From Halorubrum rutilum (GTDB lineage Archaea; Halobacteriota; Halobacteria; Halobacteriales; Haloferacaceae), in assembly GCF_024494565.1 (NCBI RefSeq), contig NZ_JANHDN010000007.1, positions 62,001 to 126,000 of the forward strand: a stretch of DNA of 64,000 nucleotides, written 5' to 3'. A program made the position numbers and the translations under genes. Position 1 is the stretch's first letter, and each line of letters opens with the position of its first letter. A model generated the notes under the pieces. It was not told the DNA's origin. It was given only the letters and a program-made list of their open reading frames with translations, and made no database searches. Positions 60,121 to 64,000 of the stretch are shown one piece after another.

Positions 60121-60843
60121 ATGACCGGATCCGGCGCCCCGAACGCCGCGGGCGAGACCGACGGTACCGCCGAAGGCGACGCCGACGCCGAGGGCGACAC
60201 CGATATCGAGGGCGATACCGACATCGAGGGCGACACCGACATCGAGGGCGATTTCCAGGACCTCACGGGGCTCTACCGCGAGTACGGCGACGACCGACTC
60301 CCCCCTGGCCAGCGGGAGACCGACCGCTTCCCGGTGCTCTCGAAGGGCGGGACGCCCTCGGTAGAGCCCGAGACGTTCGCCTTCGAGGTCTGGGGCGCCG
60401 TCGACGAGCCGCTCGCGTACTCGCTGTCCGAGTTCCGCGAGCTCCCGGCCGTCACGCAGCGACAGGACTTCCACTGCGTGACGGGCTGGAGCAGGTTCGA
60501 CTGCGCGTTCACCGGCGTCGAGTTCGGCGAGGTCGCCGACCGCGCCGGGATCGGCGACGACGTCGAGCACGTCCTCTTCCACGCGCTCGACGGCTACACC
60601 ACGAACCTCCCGCTCGACGAGTGCACCCGCGAGGGCGTCCTGTTCGCGTACGGCCTCGACGGCGACGACCTCCCGGCGGACCACGGGGGACCGATCCGGG
60701 TCGTCACCCCGCACAAGTACGCGTACAAGGGGGCCAAGTGGGTCTCGGGCGTGGAGTTCCTCACGGAGAAGGAGCTCGGCTACTGGGAGAAGCGCGGCTA
60801 CAGCGACTCCGCGAACCCGTGGAACGAGGAGCGGTACGGCTGA
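60121..60843 (+). CDS. Molybdopterin-dependent oxidoreductase, sulfite-oxidase/MsrP fold
   Basis: A 240-residue single-domain member of the oxidoreductase molybdopterin-binding family. The molybdenum-ligating cysteine lies in RQDFHCVTGWSRFD (about 115-128), followed by HALDGYTTNLPLDEC and HGGPIRVVTPHKYAYKGAKWVSGVEF, typical of YedY/MsrP and small SUOX proteins. No export signal is evident, so it is probably cytoplasmic. The N-terminus is an acidic tract with three TDIEGD repeats. The physiological substrate is unknown. Confidence 0.87.
   Translation: MTGSGAPNAAGETDGTAEGDADAEGDTDIEGDTDIEGDTDIEGDFQDLTGLYREYGDDRLPPGQRETDRFPVLSKGGTPSVEPETFAFEVWGAVDEPLAYSLSEFRELPAVTQRQDFHCVTGWSRFDCAFTGVEFGEVADRAGIGDDVEHVLFHALDGYTTNLPLDECTREGVLFAYGLDGDDLPADHGGPIRVVTPHKYAYKGAKWVSGVEFLTEKELGYWEKRGYSDSANPWNEERYG
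60196..60249. repeat. 18-bp tandem repeat (3 copies) encoding DTDIEG
   Basis: Three 18-bp units start at 60196, 60214 and 60232 (GACACCGATATCGAGGGC and close variants) and encode DTDIEG three times in the acidic N-terminal tract of the molybdopterin protein. A shortened unit (GACGCCGAGGGC) precedes them. The period is a multiple of three, so expansions remain in frame. Confidence 0.88.
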
Positions 60844-60911
60844 CGGTCGGCCGTCCGCGTCGCCCCCCGCGATAGTCAGGGTAAAGGGGCCGCGGCACCG
60901 AACGAGGGGTA

Positions 60912-62309
60912 ATGGAACGGGCGCGCTCGACGTCGGCTCCGCCCCTCGTCAGCCGCACGACCGCGGTCGACGCGCCCCCCTTCGCGGCCGCGTTCGACGC
61001 CCTCTCGGCGCCTCGCACGACGTGGAGCGCGCCGGACGACGCCCTCGTGCTCGGGAGCGGCGCGGCCGCGACGCTGACCGCGAGCGGCCCGGAGCGGTTC
61101 GCCGAGATCCGGACCGCGGCCGACGACCTGTTCGACGCCGGCGACGTCCACGCTGGGACCGAGGCCGCTCGCCCCCGGCTGTTCGGCGGTTTCGCCTTCC
61201 ACGAGGGGGCCTGCGACGGCGACCCCTGGGGGCCCTTCCCGGAGGCGCGCTTCGTGCTCCCGCGGGTCCAGCTCACGTTCGCGGACAACGGGACCTGGCT
61301 CACGGTGAACGCCGCCGGGCCGGACGCCGCGGTCGAGGCGGTCGAGGCCCGGCTCGCCGAGGAGGCGGAGCGACTCGCCGCGGTCGACGGCGGCGACGCG
61401 GGCGTCCCGCCGCGGCCCGGTATCACCGAGGCCCGTCGGACCACGGGCCGCGAGGCGTGGCGCGAGAGCGTCGAGGCCGCGGTCGGCCGGATCCGCGGCG
61501 GCGAGCTGCGGAAGGTCGTCCTGGCGCAGGCGCTGGAGGCGGACCTGGCGTCCGAGTTCCCCCGCGCGGCGACGCTGGAGCGGCTCGCGGGCAAGTACGC
61601 CGACTGCCACCGCTACTGCTTCGAGCCGGACGGGGGCGGGAGCGCCTTCTTCGGCGCGACGCCGGAGCGGCTGGTCTCGCTGCGCGGGCGGACCGTCGAG
61701 ACCGACGCGCTCGCGGGGACCACGGGACGGGGCGAGACCCCGACGGAGGACGAGTGGCTCGCGCAGGAGCTGCTCGAAGACGCCAAGAACGTCCACGAAC
61801 ACCGGCTCGTCGCCGACACCGTCCGCGATCAGCTGGAGCCGTTCGCGGCCTCGGTCTCCGCCGGCGAGCGCCGCGTCCGTCGGCTCGCGACCGTCCAGCA
61901 CCTCCACACGCCGATCACGGCCGAGCTCAGCGACGACCGGCACGTGCTCGAACTCGTCGAGGCGCTCCATCCCACCCCCGCCGTCGGCGGGCTTCCGCCG
62001 GACCGCGCCCTGGAGACGATCCACGAGACGGAGCCGTTCGACCGCGGCTGGTACGCCGCGCCGGTGGGCTGGATCGACGCCGCGGGCAACGGCGCCTTCG
62101 CGGTCGCGATCCGCTCGGCCGTCGCGACGCCCCGGCGGGCCACCCTCTTCGCCGGGGTCGGGCTCGTCGCCGACTCCGACCCCGACCGCGAGTGGGACGA
62201 GGTCCAGCTCAAGTACCGCCCGATCCTCGACGAGTTGGAGACGGGCGGGGTCGGGACCGGGTCGAGCGCCGCGGCCGGGGACGAGTCGTCCGTCGCGGAC
62301 GACGACTGA
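60912..62309 (+). CDS. menF: Isochorismate synthase
   Basis: A 465-residue chorismate-utilising enzyme converting chorismate to isochorismate for menaquinone synthesis. Family blocks: VVLAQALEADL (catalytic Lys in RKVVLAQAL, about 198), FFGATPERLVSLRGRTVETDALAGTTGRG (about 245-270), HEHRLVADTVRDQLE and HPTPAVGGLPPDRAL (about 352-366). The acidic C-terminus is short. Other men genes are not adjacent; a convergent PAC2 gene follows, so this gene is separate from any men operon. Confidence 0.93.
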   Translation: MERARSTSAPPLVSRTTAVDAPPFAAAFDALSAPRTTWSAPDDALVLGSGAAATLTASGPERFAEIRTAADDLFDAGDVHAGTEAARPRLFGGFAFHEGACDGDPWGPFPEARFVLPRVQLTFADNGTWLTVNAAGPDAAVEAVEARLAEEAERLAAVDGGDAGVPPRPGITEARRTTGREAWRESVEAAVGRIRGGELRKVVLAQALEADLASEFPRAATLERLAGKYADCHRYCFEPDGGGSAFFGATPERLVSLRGRTVETDALAGTTGRGETPTEDEWLAQELLEDAKNVHEHRLVADTVRDQLEPFAASVSAGERRVRRLATVQHLHTPITAELSDDRHVLELVEALHPTPAVGGLPPDRALETIHETEPFDRGWYAAPVGWIDAAGNGAFAVAIRSAVATPRRATLFAGVGLVADSDPDREWDEVQLKYRPILDELETGGVGTGSSAAAGDESSVADDD

Positions 62310-62360
62310 CGGACCGCCGTCGCGGACGACGATCAAGGGGTCGGGCGGAGCGGCCGTCGC

Positions 62361-63101
62361 CTACTGGAACATCTTCAGCGGCTCGGCCTGCGAGCTCTCC
62401 TCGGTGGCCTGCTGCATCCGCTCGGCGAAGGCCCGCTTCGCCTCCCGGATCTCCTCGGCCTGTTCGACGAGCCCGTCGGTGGTCGTCTCGGTCCCCGCGA
62501 TCGGGTCGATCCCGCTCCTGATGAGGACGCGCGCGGCCTCCGGATCGGGGAACTGCGGGTCCGACTCGACGACGAGGCCGACGGCGTCGCGGCCGCGCTC
62601 CAGCGACTCCGCGAGCATCGCGCCCGTCGGCCCGGAGACGAGGCCGGCCTCGGGCGGGTCCTCGACGTCGGCGCGGTCGAGCCGATCGCCGCCGTCGCCG
62701 GTCGCGACGCCGTAGATCGCCGGCGGCGCCTCTCCCTTCTCCTGACCGAGCCCGGAGAGGAACACCGGGAACGTCGCCGTCTCCGCGAACCAGCTCTCCA
62801 GGCAGCCGGCGACCTCGGTCGCGGCGCCGGGCTTCACCGGGACGTCGCTCCGGAGCGCGACGAGGTCGTTCTCCGCGTCGGCGTACAGCCGCACGGGCGT
62901 CGTCAGTGCCCGGTTCGCCTCGCGGTAGACGGCCACCCGCGGGAGCCCGTCGCAGTGGACGTTCGCGTAGTGGTCCATCCCGTGCGCCTCGATCATGTGG
63001 TCGGTCGCGATCTTGCCGACGAGTCCGACCCCGGGGAACCCCTCTACCAGCGTCGGCTCGTCCAGCGAGACGTCGTCGTCGACGACGGAGATGCGTGCCA
63101 T
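62361..63101 (-). CDS. PAC2-family (proteasome assembly chaperone-like) protein
   Basis: A 246-residue protein of the archaeal PAC2/PbaB family of ATP-independent chaperone-like proteins. Diagnostic blocks are PTLVEGFPGVGLVGKIATDHMIE (about 16-38), FLSGLGQEKGEAPPAIYGVATG and GLVSGPTGAMLAESLERG. A C-terminal coiled coil (about 205-240) ends EPLKMFQ. Start ATG 63101 gives the typical MARISVVDDD N-terminus. It is divergent from the RNA methyltransferase gene. Confidence 0.92.
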   Translation of the reverse strand: MARISVVDDDVSLDEPTLVEGFPGVGLVGKIATDHMIEAHGMDHYANVHCDGLPRVAVYREANRALTTPVRLYADAENDLVALRSDVPVKPGAATEVAGCLESWFAETATFPVFLSGLGQEKGEAPPAIYGVATGDGGDRLDRADVEDPPEAGLVSGPTGAMLAESLERGRDAVGLVVESDPQFPDPEAARVLIRSGIDPIAGTETTTDGLVEQAEEIREAKRAFAERMQQATEESSQAEPLKMFQ

Positions 63102-63198
63102 GGCTCCGCCTACTCGGGGCGGCGACCTAAAGGTGGGGCGCCGGGCGGCGGCGCGGGAGTCCCGAAACCGTCTAACGGCCCGCCGCGAAAGGAGGGGC

Positions 63199-64000
63199 AT
63201 GAACCCGCTCGACCGATACGAGCCGCTCGTCGACGACGTCGACGCGTTCCGGGCGGCGTGCGACCGCTCCCTCCCCTCGGTCGTGCGCACGAACCGGCTC
63301 GCGGCCTCGCCCGCTCGCGTCCGCGAGGCCTTCGACGAGGAGGGCGTGGACCACGAGCCGGTGGCGTGGCACGACGGTCTCTTTCGACTCCCGGACGGGA
63401 ACCCCGGCGGCAACTGGCCGTACGTCCACGGCTGGACCCACGGCCAGGAGGAGGTGTCGGTGTTGCCGGGGCTCGCCTTGGACCCCCGCCCCGGCGAGCG
63501 CGTCTGGGACGCCTGCGCGGCGCCCGGCAGCAAGACGACGCAGATCGCCGACGCGATGGACGACGAGGGCACCCTCGTCGCCAACGACAACAACCTCGGG
63601 CGGCTCTCCGCGCTCCGGCACAACGCGGAGCGCCTCGGGATCACGAACGCGATTGTCACGAACCAGGACGCCCGCAACTTCTCGACCAAGCCGCTCGCGT
63701 TCGACGAGTTCGACCGCGCCCTCGTCGACGCCCCCTGCTCGTGCGAGGGCACCTGCCGAAAGAACCCGGACGTCGTCGACCAGTGGACCCTCGACCACGT
63801 CCACGCGGTCGCCGGGATCCAGAAGGGGGTCCTGGCGCGCGCGGTGCAGGCGACCCGGCCCGGCGGGACCGTCGTCTACTCCACCTGCACGTTCGCGCCG
63901 GAGGAGAACGAGGCGGTGCTCGACCACGTGCTCGGCGCGGAGGACTGCGAGCTGGTCGCGTTCGACCTCCCGCTCGACACGGTCCCCGGCGTGACCGAGT
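63199..64000 (+). CDS. Nop2/Sun-family RNA m5C methyltransferase, 3' truncated by window end
   Basis: The first 267 codons of a SAM-dependent RNA cytosine-C5 methyltransferase. Motif I is WDACAAPGSKTTQIAD (about 104-119), motif IV DAPCSCEGTCRKNP (about 177-190, catalytic-site cysteine) and motif VI STCTFAPEENEAV (about 222-234, second cysteine). The N-terminal domain (1-95) is short, matching archaeal tRNA m5C (Trm4-like) or rRNA enzymes. The start ATG at 63199 is preceded by GGAGGGG, a plausible ribosome-binding site. The PUA-type tail, if any, lies outside. Confidence 0.92.
   Translation, partial: MNPLDRYEPLVDDVDAFRAACDRSLPSVVRTNRLAASPARVREAFDEEGVDHEPVAWHDGLFRLPDGNPGGNWPYVHGWTHGQEEVSVLPGLALDPRPGERVWDACAAPGSKTTQIADAMDDEGTLVANDNNLGRLSALRHNAERLGITNAIVTNQDARNFSTKPLAFDEFDRALVDAPCSCEGTCRKNPDVVDQWTLDHVHAVAGIQKGVLARAVQATRPGGTVVYSTCTFAPEENEAVLDHVLGAEDCELVAFDLPLDTVPGVTE

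Overview
This window is haloarchaeal chromosomal DNA, most likely Halorubrum or a close relative. The evidence is a very high GC content, strongly acidic predicted proteins, TATA-box promoters close to start codons (mostly leaderless or near-leaderless genes), archaeal-type enzymes (archaeal MAT, GatE, RaSEA, PyrB/PyrI, MvaD, MptE, TrmI, NAC, RqcH, Elp3, UPF0058) and many families restricted to Halobacteria. The genus is an inference from overall resemblance. There is no rRNA, CRISPR array, intact insertion sequence, prophage or replication origin.

Layout. 1-5.6 kb: the 5' end of mvaD, a 2Fe-2S ferredoxin, an ASCH protein, pyrBI plus a tiny membrane protein, a TIM-barrel-like protein, a strong promoter aimed at a gene-free stretch (candidate ncRNA), and a ThuA-like protein. 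5.2-13.6 kb: mostly minus-strand genes: MAT, an aminotransferase, a TbsP-like regulator, trmI-nac, then creatininase (+), mptE and dihydropteroate synthase. 13.6-15.4 kb: a PAS histidine kinase and its upstream region, with lower GC than the neighbours. 15.4-25.5 kb: a DUF192 lipoprotein, trmJ, azlCD, a frameshifted membrane gene, aldehyde ferredoxin oxidoreductase, archaeosine RaSEA, and a 5-FTHF cyclo-ligase carrying an in-frame hairpin insert. 25.6-31.2 kb: engB, an enolase-superfamily protein, membrane proteins, tRNA-Ile(GAT), and a threonine synthase-like enzyme.

31.3-35.6 kb holds a complete PEP-dependent dihydroxyacetone kinase module. dhaKLM converges on ptsI-ptsH, so the whole phosphate relay (PEP to EI to HPr to DhaM to DhaL to DhaK) is encoded here. 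35.6-46.2 kb: ychF, an AT-rich promoter region in front of a 37-codon gene translationally coupled to a NarK-like MFS transporter, a universal stress protein, birA, a second 2Fe-2S ferredoxin, a DMT transporter with a divergent Lrp regulator, PsiE and gatE. 46.7-64 kb: tRNA-Leu(GAG), DUF420, halocyanin, purF, rqcH, elp3, a bax1-like nuclease, a rhomboid, UPF0058, an RHH protein, a sulfite-oxidase-like protein, menF, PAC2 and a truncated Nop2/Sun RNA methyltransferase.

The most unusual content is a roughly 300-bp intergenic repeat family present four times (4.77, 26.3 (reverse), 46.3 and 56.9 kb). Each copy has the same modular order: two or three hairpins separated by conserved blocks, then a 57-bp-period tail. 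Hairpin arms differ in sequence between copies but remain self-complementary, the signature of selection or maintenance at the RNA/DNA-structure level rather than at the protein level.
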